Positions 21,903 through 34,027 of a stretch of 64,000 bases of DNA are shown piece after piece. Position 1 is the stretch's first letter, and every line of letters begins with the position of its first letter. The DNA is from Coenobita brevimanus (taxonomy: Eukaryota; Arthropoda; Malacostraca; Decapoda; Coenobitidae): NCBI GenBank assembly GCA_032717465.1, contig CM064658.1:8162395-8226394 (forward strand), read 5' to 3'. A model generated the notes under the pieces. That model searched no databases and was not told where the DNA came from. It worked only from the letters and a program-made list of their open reading frames with translations. Both the position numbers and the translations under genes were made by a program.

Positions 21903-24695
21903 CAGGTGCAGCCCTGGATGACGTGATAGTGTTCAGCTGGACTTGGGCCAACCACTTCCAGCGCCTCAAGCAAGTCTTCATGTGCATTTGCCAGGCGGAA
22001 CTCAAACTCAAGCCCTTGAAATGCATCCTAGTTGAACGGTCCACCTCCTTCCTGGGTCACATAATCTCAGCAGAAGGCATCTCTCTCAACCTCAACAAAC
22101 TGCGGGCCATCGCAGACCTCCCTCTACCAAAAGATGTCCACAACATGCATGCCTTTCTCGGGCTCACCTCCTACTACCGGTGCTTTGTCAAGGGTTTCGC
22201 TGACACTGCAAAACCCCCCACAACCTAACCAAGAAAGACGAACCATTCATCTGGACCAATGCCTGAATCACCGCCTTTTACACACTCAAATCATAACTCA
22301 TCACCGCCCCGGTCGTTGTCTTCCCCGACTACACCCTGCCTTTTCGCCTGTACACAGACGTGTCTCTAGTGGCAATCAGCGTCGTCCTAGCCCAGGTACA
22401 AGAGGGACGAGAACACATAATCGCCTGTGCTAGCTGCACCCTCAACCAAGCCAAGAAAAATACGTTGCCACCAAGCATGAATGCCTAGGCATTATATGGG
22501 CTCTGGAGCATTTCTGAGCATACCTCTCCGGCACTCACGTCACGATCATCACAGACCACCAATCCCTCCAGGGGCTCTGACAATCCAACACCAACAACGC
22601 TCAACTGATCAGATGGAGGGAGGCCCTGGAGAAATTTGACTTCGAAATCGCCTACAGACCAGGGAAACTACACACCAACGTCGACGCCTCGTCCCGCCTA
22701 CCAATCAATTCCATCAACGCCACCCCCGACCTTATACAACAATGGCAAGATAAGGAGTGCCCTTCCTGGATACCACACCAGATGTTCTCCAAGCTCCACA
22801 GGCACGGCGACCACCTGTTTACTCAGGCCGGGCACATAGTCCTCTATCCCAACACCGCCCTCGACACCATGACCCACCTACACTCCAATAACGGCATCCA
22901 CCTCGGCACGAAAAAACTCTTGAAAGTGTCCAATGACATCTACTGGACACCCGGCCACTCCAACCTGGCCAAGCAAATCATCCAAGCCTTCTGAGCCTGC
23001 TCACTGTGTAAGGACATCACCCACACACCTGGGCCACTGTGAAAAAGTCACTGCCCACAAACCATGGCAACTACTATCCGTAAACATAGTCAGGCCTCTA
23101 CCATCCAAAGCAGGGTACAAATACATCATAAAATTTGTGTGTTTACTCAAAATTCCTCATCACCTGCCCAACCAAGGAGCACCACGCCGTGGCCATGGCT
23201 GAAGCACTAGTTTGCCATGTCTTCCCGTACTTTGGAATTCACCAAGCCCTGCACTCAGACAACGCCTCAGAATTACCAGCAAGATCTGGAAAGAACTAGC
23301 CACCTTGTTCGGATACCAGATCTCCCACTCCTCCCCCTACTGGCCCCAAGGGAACGGAGTATGTGAAAGGAGCCATCGCACCATCCTCAATCAAGTGTGG
23401 GCTTGAATACAGGAAACAGGCAACGAGGGTTGGCTGGTGCATATTAAAATAATACAGTGGGGCATGAATACCTGCCCGAGAGACAACGGGATCACCCCAC
23501 ATGAACAGGTGTTCGGACAAACCCCCCTCCTCTTCCCCTTCAACACCATCTCCAACCACCTTCCCCATCCCTTACCTCTGACCCCCTTCATCACCTCAAA
23601 AGGCGATTGCACCATCTGCAGAAACATCAAGATCTCCAGCCGGACGTCACAACATCCAACCCCTACTAAACAGGAGATTCAGTAGTGGTAGAACGCCTAC
23701 TGGTCCCGAGCAAAATCTCACCACGATTCGAGGGACTCTACACCGTCAAGTTGCTATTCAACACCACGGCACCACACGTATGTACTGCAACCGCCATGTG
23801 CAGCTATTTTGTGCCCCACACAACAACGCTTACCCAGGCCGCACCCATTCCACCCCCCACCACACCGCCCCGCCATCTCTCGTCTTCCCAGAACACTCTT
23901 CTTGACTCATACTGTACAATTATTATTTCACACCCTCCTCCTCCTCACCGTCACCCACCCTCTCATCCACCAACACCTCTCCCACCCCACCTTCCCCCAG
24001 CTCCACACCACCCCCACGGGCCCTCGACGCTTCATCGGCGACCTCACCTGACACCTCACCTCCCGCTGCCATGCCACCACCGCCCGACACGCAGGACGAT
24101 TCCCCGGGACGCCCCCACCCACCCCCCGTCACCCCACCACAACACAGCACGATGCCCACCACCACTCCCACGCCTGCCAAGATTCCCCCCGCACATACCC
24201 ACTCCCCACCCACTGGCAACACCAAACCACGCCCCAGCCCACCACCCATCACAACCGCCACAACCACCCACACTCCACCACCTACACAATCAACCCACCA
24301 TCCGCGTACGGCCAACACACCACATGCAACACCTGCCACCACCCCTACACCCACACATTTTCCCCATATGAGCACCCCGCTCACCAGCCCCACAACCACG
24401 ACCACCCCACGTACTCCCCCACCAGGGCGTTCAACCACCCACACACGAACGACAAAAACACCACGTGGCTCCACCACCTCACCACCAACACCAGTCCTCA
24501 CCACCAGCACGACCAGGTATACCGCCATGCCCTCCCCCACACTCCCAACATCACCACAACCACCCCCAACAAGCCTCACCACCCCCAATACAGCCCCCAT
24601 CAAAGACTGCATCAAGCACAGTGGAAGTTTCCACCTGCCCAATCAACCTACCACCTCCAGCCACGGGGACGTGATTTTTTCCTCAAAGACGGTGG
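21903..24695 (+). pseudogene. pol: gypsy element C pol remnant
   Basis: It starts abruptly at the RT active site (LDDVIVFSWTW). Connection, RNase H (ITDHQSLQGL, YRPGKLHTNVDA), the integrase zinc region (HSNNGIHLGTKKLL) and core (LHSDNASE, VCERSH) follow, then a Pro/Thr-rich tail to GRDFFLKDGGE at 24690. At least four TGA stops and several frameshifts, including 22228-22260 and 23030-23060, break it. Gag and protease are absent. Integrase and RNase H would have acted in the cytoplasmic particle and nucleus as in element D. Confidence 0.85.
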
Positions 24696-25916
24696 TGAGA
24701 TACCCACCCCCACGGGAAACACAGGGAGGAGTGTCGCAAAACCCACCCCAGGATGGCCTCACACCCACCCCAGAAGGACACCACGGAGGGGCATATAGAG
24801 AGAGCGCTGGGCCCGAGCGAGACGGGCCTAGGTGTCCCACGGCTCTAAGCCCCTCTTCTGCTCGAGCTGGTCACCAGCAGGAGAGCAGTCCCGGCCAACT
24901 ACATCTCAGCCGGGCCAGCCCTCGCCAGGATCGGGGTGGGACTTGTCTCTGCACAGTCCCAAACAGCGGTGACGGCCACTGTATGCACCGGGGAAGGGAC
25001 GGCTACTGTACGCCCTTCGTCTTCCTCCTCCGTAGGGAACAGCACTGCGGTGATGGCCACTGTACGCACCGGGGAAGGAATGGCCACTATAAGCCCTTCA
25101 GCTGTTGTCTCTAGGGTTTGTGGAACTGCGGTGACGGCCTCTGTATGCACTGGGGAAGGGACGGCGCCACTGTACGTCCTCATCCACAGCCCCAGAGACT
25201 ACCCCTTCTGAGGAAGTTCCTGGCTTGGCCCACCACCCATCTGGAGGTCGACCTATTCCGAGCTCGTGGATCCACACCTTACAGGTTGCCCCTGGACAAC
25301 GCCCGCCGCTGACGGACGCCACGAGGAAGGGATGCCGTAGGCAGGCAGCTCCTGACGGCGGTCCAACCCGGTGGAGACCGCGCAGCCCTCAGTCACCCAG
25401 GGACACCCCCAGGACCCCTGGGCGGGACCATCCGAGCCCCACCCGCAGACGACCCTCCGCCAGGAGCAGGCGAAGGAAGGCACGCCTGTTGGCCCTGTTC
25501 GGCCCCAGTCCAGAGGGCCACCTTCCAGGTCGAGGCCCCACAGGAAAGAGCCTCCCTGTACGCCAACCAACAGCCCCCCCCCCCCGGACGACATCACCCC
25601 TGGCAGTAGTTCCATGGCCCCTTCGAGAGGGCATGCCTGACGAGCTACCTCCCACGCCAGGGCACCACCTGTAACTAGCCCAGGACCCAGCAGCACAAGT
25701 CAAGCCTGACAATGTCCATATTTAGCTGTACCTGTATATTATTGCTATATTTTGTGAAGGATTGTAAGTAAGGCAATATATGTGTAAGGTTGGTCTGCCG
25801 AGTTTTTATGCCCTGTCCCTCTTGTGTGTATTCTAGTTCCGGTCTCGAAAGAGAACCCCGCTCAGTAGCTAGTGTTCTTGGGACGGGAAGTCGACCTAAA
25901 AACTCCTAACATGACA
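24696..25916 (+). repeat. 3' LTR of element C
   Basis: This 1221-bp LTR begins TGAGATACCC after a purine-rich AAAGACGGTGG and ends CTAACATGACA. It contains the GTTCGGCCCCAGTCCAGAGG module (25498-25517) and the AT-rich end GGCAATATATGTGTAAGG that identifies LTR A as a relative. Confidence 0.87.
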
Positions 25917-25921
25917 GACTT

Positions 25922-26847
25922 AATATGACGAAATATTTTAGGTCGTGGTTAGGATTATGGCAGCTAAATTCCTGCGGTTCAAGCTAAATTGTAGCGGTAT
26001 TAACTCAACCTAACCTATATAGCATGTTCTTGACCGAACTACCAAACATAACCGCTAAATTCTAGCAACTTAAACTGAATTGTACTGGTATTAAGCTTAC
26101 CTACCCTAGCCTATAAACTCTAGCATTCACTATATGTATTAAAGCTCTGTAAGTGCCGTCATCGTAGCCGTGAGTGTATGTTTATACCTACGGCTGCAGT
26201 CATCCTAACCAATATCAATAGTTTAAGCTTTCAGAGTTGCCAAATTGGCTATTTTTGTTAACATTTTTTTTTTTGCCTCCTTGTAGCAATATATTTAGTT
26301 ATTAAAGGTATTAAATTTAGCTGTATGACAGATTTTTTTTTTTTTTTACAAAATTTGTGGAATGTTTTAGAGATCGTTCTTTTCTGCTGATATTCTTATC
26401 AATCTTAACTATTTAACGGCAATCTAGCGTTTTTTAACACATTTAGAGATAATATCTATTCCTCACTGTAGAGATGTTACAAAGTTTTAATAATATTCTA
26501 GTGGTATTATACTCTTCTCCGGGGATTTTTGAATAGTTTTGTATTTTAGCGGTTTTTGAGAGCAAGTTTTGCGATGTTGGTTGCTTTGGCTACACTGATT
26601 TGCACTTCACGGACCGACGGGAAATAATTGTTGATCCTCGCATTCATCCACAACGATTTTCATCACTTCCAAGTATAACCACGGGACATTCGCCTCCTTT
26701 GTGCCATATTCCGAATTATGTAAGAAAGATAAGTAAGGAGACAAGAGAGAAAAAAAAGTAAAACAGGGGAGAACGTTGAGGGTCATCACGCCAACCAGCC
26801 AGCCAGCCGTCCTTGAAATCTTCATATTTCTGGCCTCATCCTCCACC
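25922..26847 (+). other. Upstream region and probable 5' UTR of the LAP3-like gene
   Basis: AT-rich sequence with no transposon signature. It contains two related blocks near 25960-26010 and 26040-26095 (CAGCTAAATTCCTGCGGTTCAA against CGCTAAATTCTAGCAACTTAA). The last 270 bases become less AT-rich, and the coding start lies in CCACCATGG. A transcription start cannot be placed; no TATA box stands out. Confidence 0.45.
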
Positions 26848-26937
26848 ATGGCGGTCTTAGGCGGCAGGAGAATAATTAACAGGGTTATGGCGTCCCCACT
26901 ACACAGATCGTGCAGATCCTGCGCTACCCAGGCTAAG
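26848..26937 (+). CDS. LAP3: Leucine aminopeptidase (LAP3-like), coding exon 1
   Basis: The ATG has a near-perfect Kozak context (CCACCATGG). Thirty codons follow, rich in Arg, Ser, Cys and Ala with no acidic residue (MAVLGGRRIINRVMASPLHR and on to CATQAK), which looks like a mitochondrial targeting peptide. The exon ends AAG and is followed by a strong donor GTAAGA, phase 0. M17 leucine aminopeptidases begin with a short variable leader just before a (K)G(L/V)VLG(I/V)Y strand, and that strand opens the exon at 46675 in the same phase. The enzyme removes N-terminal residues from peptides using two metal ions; the catalytic part is not in this window. The link between the exons is an inference from phase, strand and family architecture. 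Confidence 0.65.
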
Positions 26938-27488
26938 GTAAGAGGCGGTTCATATTGGTAAAACTTAAATGTTGCCGAGACCTGTAACAGAATTCTTTAA
27001 ACAAGAGAAAATTGATGGAAATGTTTTTGTTATAAAGGTATACAGCACATACATAACAAGAGAAAGTGGTCTTTTGATTACGTTATTCAAATATCCAGAC
27101 TTAATGTAGAGGAGAATTAAAGCAGTGAAAGGGTTATTGATGCCTGTATAACCCCTCCAGCTAAGAAAAGTTTCCCCGAGATAAAAGTAGGAGTGAAATA
27201 CGATTTAGGGTAATTCTATCAGTGCTTGTCAAAATCAGGTTAGCTGGTAAAATTTTACTTAGTCTGTTGCCTTACAGTATGGTATGTATTTTGCTGTAGA
27301 TTTTTTTTTGCATTTTTGTTTTGTTTTGTTTAATTAATTACCGTATATGTATTTTAGATATATATTTTTTTCACTAGGGGAACGATTTACTCCTATTTCG
27401 AAGGGGGGAGGGTGGCTCTGTGGTAGAGCGTCGGACTTGGGACCATGAGGTTGTGAGTTTTAGCCACGCCTGGTAGGTGCGATGCCTG

Positions 27489-28120
<632 letters not shown>

Positions 28121-28568
28121 AGCCATGCCGGGAGGGGTAGCGTCCTCTTGTCACTTAGCAGGGCTATATGATCTAATGAGGTGCAGCTTGGGGGAATGTT
28201 TCGGATTAATTTCCGCCACAAATGATCCCTAACCCCTGTATGGGGTTGAAGTCGATACAAAATAACAAGTCCAAAAAAGAACAAAATACATTTTTTTTTT
28301 TTTCCTTTTTTATTATGCTAACTGGTAAAGGTATGCTTTACCTGAAGCAGTAGAAGAACCTTACCAGTTCAATTCATAGTCCTCCAGTTTGTTTTCTGTA
28401 TTTTTCGGACTACAGTATTTACTGGGTGGTAAATTACCTTTTCCTGCTGAAACACATCCCTCTGTTTTTATCATCATGTTCCTTAACCTGTACTTACGAA
28501 TATCTATCTTACTCATCGTACCGTACTCAAAAGTGGTTTTCGTTTCCCAACTTTCCAGCTGGATGATA

Positions 28569-28660
28569 GGTTAGGTTAGGTTGGGCTGGGTAAGGTTAGG
28601 TTAGATTAGAGTAAATAATTAGATACAGTACAGTTAAGCTAGGTTAGGTTAGGTTTAGGT
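28569..28660. repeat. TTAGG/AGGTT-rich motifs
   Basis: GGTTAGGTTAGGTTGGGCTGGG and AGCTAGGTTAGGTTAGGTTTAGG resemble the arthropod telomere repeat TTAGG. A reverse-sense run (CCTAACCTAACCTAACC) lies at 28973-28990. They are interspersed and short, not a telomere. Confidence 0.7.
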
Positions 28661-29580
28661 AGACACTTTGGTAAGGACAGTCCCTTCCGCCAATACCCTG
28701 ATGAGTCAGACGAGTTGACAGCTGAATATAGCTAAAAACAACAGGGAAATAGATTTTACTTGAAATGTTTATTTACCACCCCAGAAATATCAGAAAAATA
28801 TAATAGACTATCCAGAAGAACTGATTTTGTAAGGTGTTTCCACTGCATCAAATAAAGCGTGCCTTTACCTCCTAACATAACGTAACGTAATGTCACCTAG
28901 GTGGGGATTTCTTTGGTTTAATTCAGCTGGTGTATTTTAGATTTTTTTTTTTTTTTTTTTTTAAATCCAGCCTAACCTAACCTAACCAAACCAAACCCCT
29001 AACTTAACCAAAATTAACTGTGAAAACCTCTTACCTTAGAGAAGAAGTGTTGTTTTGGCCTCAAGCTGGCTTGGCAATGCTGGAGGTGGGTACCATCACG
29101 ACGCGAGGACATCTTGGAAATGTGCACCGCTTTCTGTCACGGACAAACCTGGGTGACTTCAGCAAATGTTGGGTTGGGTTGTGGAAAATACTGAGCCCTC
29201 ATTGGCTATTTTAAAATGCCTGGCACTGATGGGTAATCCCCAGTCACCTCAGCTTTTTTCGGGTCAATACTCCAGTTCCAAGATGACCATCAGGTGGCAG
29301 CACCATTTGAGCTCATAATTTTTCATCTGTCGCAGGGTATAGGTCATGTGTCAGTGTACAGTATGGTGAATTTTTACGTGACAAAATTGATAACATCTTA
29401 ACCCTAGAATGCTTACGTCGGGTTAATTTCCCTGTTCGGCGATTTATTTATTTGCTATTTTGTTATGATAAGAGCTTTGGAGCTGTCCTTCCCTATACCT
29501 TCAATCCACCCTACCCCCTACCTACATAGGTAGTGGTGTGGTTTCATCTCGCATTTATCACCATGATATTTAGGTTTAAA

Positions 29581-29850
29581 GTGTTTTTTACCTGACAAAA
29601 GCATTTGTTACATTTTTTTTTATTTTTGTGTTTTCCTTTTTTTCCAGGTGTATAATTAGATTTTGATTAAATCAAAGAGACTAAAGGGTGAAAACAATCT
29701 AAAAGAGTCTAAATTGATAAAAAAGGTGTTTCACAGGTATAATGTGGATTCAGTGTTTTTTACCCGACAAAAGCATTTGTGTTACATTTTTTTTGTTTTT
29801 TCCCAGGTGTATAATTAGTGTATGATTATATCAAAGAGACTAAAGTGTAC
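29581..29850. repeat. Tandem duplication, about 172-bp period
   Basis: GTGTTTTTTACCTGACAAAAGC...CCAGGTGTATAATTAG...ATCAAAGAGACTAAAG appears twice, starting at 29581 and about 29753, with several differences. It ends just before the piggyBac element. Confidence 0.8.
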
Positions 29851-30384
29851 AGAGACTAAAATAGACTAAACTGAAAGAAAATGTCGAAAAAAAAAAATTC
29901 TCCTGGCGAAAGCAGTACTGTGAGGATAATAACATAAGCATTCTAGGGTTAAAGACACATTTGTTAACCCCTAAAACGCGGATCGTCGCTTTTGCGACGG
30001 TCGGCCCAAAGGGCAAGACGGCGGGTCGTCGCGTTTGCGATTTGAGTTAATTTTGAATAACCGCGGGCAAGCAGGCTCAAGCTGGTATTGTCTCTCAGTC
30101 CCGCCACCCGTGAGCTACTTTTAGCACACTTGACCTTTGTACTACTGACCTCGGTTGTTGCCAAGTCTCATTTTTTTTACCCACGGACGCACCGATGCGC
30201 GGCCCTCCCTCGTCGTGCGATATGGCAACGCGCGGATGGCTGATACGTGTCAATCTGCGCCGTCATCTCGCAAGCACTTTTTGCTATTGGGAAACGCTTG
30301 TTTCCCCAGTTGTCACACTGTCATTTTTTTGCGCGGTTTGCCCCAGATTAGCGTCAGTCCACGCAAATCTGCCACGGTGACACC

Positions 30385-32730
30385 ATGTCAGGCTCTAGCT
30401 CTTCTAGTTCCGTGCCTTCTAGCCCTCCGAAAAAGGGTTTTGTTACCTCTACGCCCTTCAAAACTTTACAAGTGACTACCAAGGGGCTAAGTGACTCGGC
30501 CATAGCATCTGAACTGTTGAAAGCCTCTATGGACTACGGCAGTGACGTGGGTGTTTTGTCTAGCCTGGCTGAATCAGAGACACAATCGAGTGCTGATTCA
30601 GCCCCTGAAGTGATGATTTCTGTGCCCGAGGAAACTGTGACTGTGCCCAGCACCTCTACAGGGAAGGCCCCGGTGAAAAGGGGCCTCAAATATGGAAAGG
30701 GAGAGAAAAGGAAGAGGAACGGAGACAGCAGTGCACCGCCATTGTCCACTACGCTACGCCACACCACCGCAAGCCCGCCACGTTCTCCCAGCCCTCTTCT
30801 CTCGTCCTCCTCGTCTGCTGTCCTGTCTCCTGAGTCATCGGAGTCTCCATCACCACCGAGAAAGGGAAGTAGACGAGCAATGTTACGTATGAGAGGTTAT
30901 CGTAGGCCTAGTGTTCGTGTCAGTAAAGTTAAGTCCCCTAGGCTAACTCCCACTAGGCAACTCAGGAGTCACGCCACCGCGGGTGACCTTGACCCAAGCG
31001 ATAATCTCCCTCCAACCACCACCACCACCACCACAACACCAACACGGCCTGGGATAACCTCTTCCTTACCTACTATTGCCCAGCCTGCCTCACCCACTCC
31101 CACACGACGTGCCTCACCCCCCGCCGCCCCAAGCACCTCCCAGCCTAGGCAGGGAACTTTAGATGCTTTTGTGTGGTCAGAGGGATCAGATTTTGTGCCT
31201 GAAGATCTGCCCTTTGACGAAAGTGAGTGTGGACTTCAGGCTGACTTCCCTGTGGACGACGATGGTGAATGTGTTGACTACCTGTTGGCCTTCCTTGACG
31301 ACGAGGTTATGGAGCACATCTGTACCGAGACCAACAGGTACGAGGGGCAATGTGCGCCAATTCGCGAAGAAGAAGGTGAGGCTGCGACGCCATCCACGTC
31401 GCGGATGGCATCATGGGTGCCTTTGACGATCCGCGAGCTTTTTGTATTTATTGCCTTGATGTTGCTTATGCCGCACAACTGGAAGCATAAGTTGGAAGAG
31501 TACTGGGGTTCCGACGAGCTGTGCCCAACACCAATATTCAATAAATACATGAGCCGCGATCATTTTAGGCAGCTGATGACTTATCTTCACTTCGCGAATA
31601 ATGATGAGCCTTCCCAAACTGACCCATTATGGAAAGTGAGGGGAATCCTGAACATGATCAAAGATAAGTTTATGAGGTTCTTGCGCCCTTTCAAGAAAGT
31701 CGTGATTGACGAGTCTTTGGTATTGTTCAGGGGCCGTCTTCGGTTCGTCCAGTACATTCCAAGCAAACGCCACCGCTTTGGAATCAAGTTTTTCGTGCTG
31801 TGCGACTGCAAGACGGGGTTCATCCTTGACTTCGTCATCTACACCGCCAGCAATGTCGACTTGGATAAGACTGACCCCCTTGGATTCTCTGGTTCTGTGG
31901 TGAAAGTGCTTTTGGAAAAGTACTTTGGCGAGAATCATGTCCTGTATACGGACAATTATTATACAGCTCCAAAACTCGCCAAGTACCTTTCTGAACACGG
32001 CGTCGGCTCCTGTGGCACTGTCAGAAGTAACAGGGCACATTACCCTGCCTTCCCAGAGGCTGAAAAGTCAAAGCGGGGAGACGTGCACCTGAAGAAATCT
32101 GACAAGATGCTTGCGATCAGGTGGCATGATAAGAGAGTCGTGAACATGCTCACCACAGTACACAAGGGTGAAAAGCTGGCAACAGGGAAGGTCGACAGAA
32201 GGACTGGCGAGCCTGTGATGAAGCCTGATGCTGTAATTGACTATAACGTCAATATGCGGCTGGTGGACAAGTCGGATATGATGATTGGAGAGATTGACTG
32301 TCTGAGGAAAAATCGTCGTTGGTACAGGAAGGTGTTCTTGCACTTGATTGACATGTGCATGTTGAACGCCTTCATCCTGTATAAAATCAAGAACAGGAAG
32401 CCAGCCAACTACTCTCTCAGAAGATTCTCCAAGACTTGTGTCTACCAGCTGGTTCAGCGTTATGGCCAGGTGCTTTCAACAGGTCCCAAACGCCACCCTC
32501 ACACACCTCCAGACCGCCTACAGTGTATGGCCTACCTTCAGCGACACCGCCTGGAGCCACTGCCAGCCACTGCAAAGAGGGGGAAAGCACTGAGGAGGTG
32601 TTATGTGTGCAGCCACACTACCAGGCAGGAAAGAGCTTTTAGGCGCACCTCCTTGCGGTGCAAAGAGTGCAAAGTTCCCCTCTGTGCTTACCCGTGTTTT
32701 TTCGACTACCACAGCCTAAGTAGATTTTGA
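30385..32730 (+). CDS. piggyBac transposase
   Basis: A 781-codon uninterrupted ORF starting ATGTCAGGC. Residues 1-260 are low-complexity and Ser/Thr/Pro-rich, with basic patches that could be nuclear localisation signals (KRGLKYGKGEKRKR). The DDE_Tnp_1_7 core follows: WVPLTIRELFVFIALMLLM, then catalytic aspartates at about residue 442 (KKVVIDES), 523 (LYTDNYYTAPKLAKYL) and 628 (RLVDKSDMM). YIPSKRHRFGIKFFVLCD is a family signature. The C-terminus is a Cys-rich metal-binding module (CYVCSHTT ... CKECKVPLCAYPCF). The enzyme cuts and pastes the element at TTAA. The long disordered N-terminus makes it larger than the moth piggyBac transposase. No frameshift or stop is seen, so activity is possible but untested. 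Confidence 0.95.
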   Translation: MSGSSSSSSVPSSPPKKGFVTSTPFKTLQVTTKGLSDSAIASELLKASMDYGSDVGVLSSLAESETQSSADSAPEVMISVPEETVTVPSTSTGKAPVKRGLKYGKGEKRKRNGDSSAPPLSTTLRHTTASPPRSPSPLLSSSSSAVLSPESSESPSPPRKGSRRAMLRMRGYRRPSVRVSKVKSPRLTPTRQLRSHATAGDLDPSDNLPPTTTTTTTTPTRPGITSSLPTIAQPASPTPTRRASPPAAPSTSQPRQGTLDAFVWSEGSDFVPEDLPFDESECGLQADFPVDDDGECVDYLLAFLDDEVMEHICTETNRYEGQCAPIREEEGEAATPSTSRMASWVPLTIRELFVFIALMLLMPHNWKHKLEEYWGSDELCPTPIFNKYMSRDHFRQLMTYLHFANNDEPSQTDPLWKVRGILNMIKDKFMRFLRPFKKVVIDESLVLFRGRLRFVQYIPSKRHRFGIKFFVLCDCKTGFILDFVIYTASNVDLDKTDPLGFSGSVVKVLLEKYFGENHVLYTDNYYTAPKLAKYLSEHGVGSCGTVRSNRAHYPAFPEAEKSKRGDVHLKKSDKMLAIRWHDKRVVNMLTTVHKGEKLATGKVDRRTGEPVMKPDAVIDYNVNMRLVDKSDMMIGEIDCLRKNRRWYRKVFLHLIDMCMLNAFILYKIKNRKPANYSLRRFSKTCVYQLVQRYGQVLSTGPKRHPHTPPDRLQCMAYLQRHRLEPLPATAKRGKALRRCYVCSHTTRQERAFRRTSLRCKECKVPLCAYPCFFDYHSLSRF

Positions 32731-33704
32731 AAATAAGGGTAAAAATATTGGGAAAAATACTGAGAGTGACAGTGATAATATTGTTTAGTTTTCTTTTACG
32801 TGCTGACAGTGACAGCCTGATGAGTGTAAATTAGTGTATGTACTTGTAAAAGCACTGACAGTTACAGTGTTTTTTGTTGTAAATAATTGTACATAGTAAT
32901 CATATAAGTATTGCGAGTGACAGTCACTCCAGTGTAAAAAGATAAAAGCATATTTTCCTATTCTGTGTTCTGAAAGTAAAAGTTTTTTGTGTATAAAATA
33001 TTATTTTTATAACACTGGACAGTGACACTGATGAATAAGGCAAAAAAAAAAAAAGATACAGTGAAAGTGAGCGATAGAAATGAAGTGCGAGTGGCTGACA
33101 GGAGCGAGAATAAAGTGCCTGCCGTAAGGCTGAATAAACTCGCGCCGCGGTGGTCTTCCTCATTCCCAGTCCACAATACCGGCAGTGACATTGATTTTTA
33201 TTACCGTAATAGTGACAGGCAAACGTTTGCGAAGTCCTATGATGGAAAAAAAAGGAGTATACGTGTTTTTTGCCGAGAAAAGGCAAATGTGACAATATTG
33301 ACGGGAAGATCGCCACCGCGCTGCATATCTGCCGTGCGCTCCGTCCATTTTAGCCTTATTTTCAGTTCTTATTTACAAATACGGATTCCAAACAACCTGT
33401 ACGTTGTTGTATAAAGTGTACTGTGACAGATTGAGGCTGTGGTAGAAAGAAAACCGGGTTTCTGGAGGTGTGAGAGTGAAGACTGTTACCCAACTTTGCA
33501 AGTCTTCACAAGTCCTTGGGTAGTCAACGAAGGCTCAACATGTGGCTCAGGAGATAGCTGAATGTAAGTAATATATGCCATAAAAATTTTAATGCTCTAG
33601 GGTTAATCTATGATTTTTGGCTAATATTTTTCCACAGGTACTCAGACCCCGCTACAACCCCGCCACAGGGGGGGGATCGTGCGTACACAGCCGCGTTTTA
33701 GGGG
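32731..33704 (+). other. piggyBac 3' non-coding region
   Basis: About 970 bases between the transposase stop and the right terminal repeat. It is rich in short GTGACAGTGA-type motifs (32770-33070), which may be degenerate subterminal repeats. Short open frames here show no homology that I recognise. Confidence 0.6.
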
Positions 33705-33940
33705 TTAAGGAAATGTTAGAGAAGACCACCCCCCCCCATGTTTGGGTTTTGTCCAAAAATAGCCTGGAATACTTGACAAAGTTGACAGATTGAAACCATA
33801 ATATATATATATTTTTTTTATTTAATTAATATCGCATGATCACAGGTCTTCCAAATTTTCTCTTCAAATGAGTCTTTCACATGTTGATTAGGATAGGTTA
33901 GGGTAGAAGTTTTGATCTGATAGAAATTTGGGGCTTCCGG

Positions 33941-34027
33941 TGTTATGTGTAGTGGCAGTCCTTGGTGGTTAAATTCATAGGGCCAATGTTATGTGTAGTA
34001 GCAGTCCTCGGTGGTTAAATTCATACG
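33941..34027. repeat. 46-bp tandem duplication
   Basis: TGTTATGTGTAGTGGCAGTC...GGTGGTTAAATTCATA occurs twice, starting at 33941 and 33987, with a few changes. Confidence 0.85.

Larger units (their letters stand above)
21030..25916 (+). mobile_element. Ty3/gypsy LTR retrotransposon C, internally deleted
   Basis: The element is bounded by a perfect 5-bp duplication GACTT (21025-21029 and 25917-25921). The LTR start TGAGATGCC or TGAGATACC is seen at 21030 and 24696. The 5' LTR is cut at about 21865, where a (TC)n run joins it to the reverse transcriptase active site. The rest of that LTR, the primer site, gag, protease and the RT N-terminus are all missing. The remaining pol is related to but distinct from element D. 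The 3' LTR ends CATGACA at 25916. Confidence 0.85.
29968..33704 (+). mobile_element. Complete piggyBac element
   Basis: The element is 3737 bp, bounded by TTAA on both sides (29964-29967 and 33705-33708). Its 14-bp terminal inverted repeats are perfect (CCCCTAAAACGCGG). The left subterminal region contains GATCGTCGCTTTTGCGACGG and a related GGTCGTCGCGTTTGCGA, likely transposase-binding repeats. One intact plus-strand ORF encodes the transposase. Everything expected of an autonomous element is present. It lies in the LAP3-like intron in the same orientation as the gene. Confidence 0.95.

Noticed and set aside
23923..24642. A 239-codon minus-strand frame rich in Gly and Val
   Set aside because: It is opposite the Pro/Thr-rich pol tail of element C; the composition mirrors the plus strand.
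28560..29000. Interstitial telomere
   Set aside because: The TTAGG-like motifs are few, mixed with GGTTGG and GGTTT, and run in both directions, so they are not a tandem array.
30534..32712. Several minus-strand frames of 60-140 codons
   Set aside because: They are shadows of the piggyBac transposase on the plus strand.
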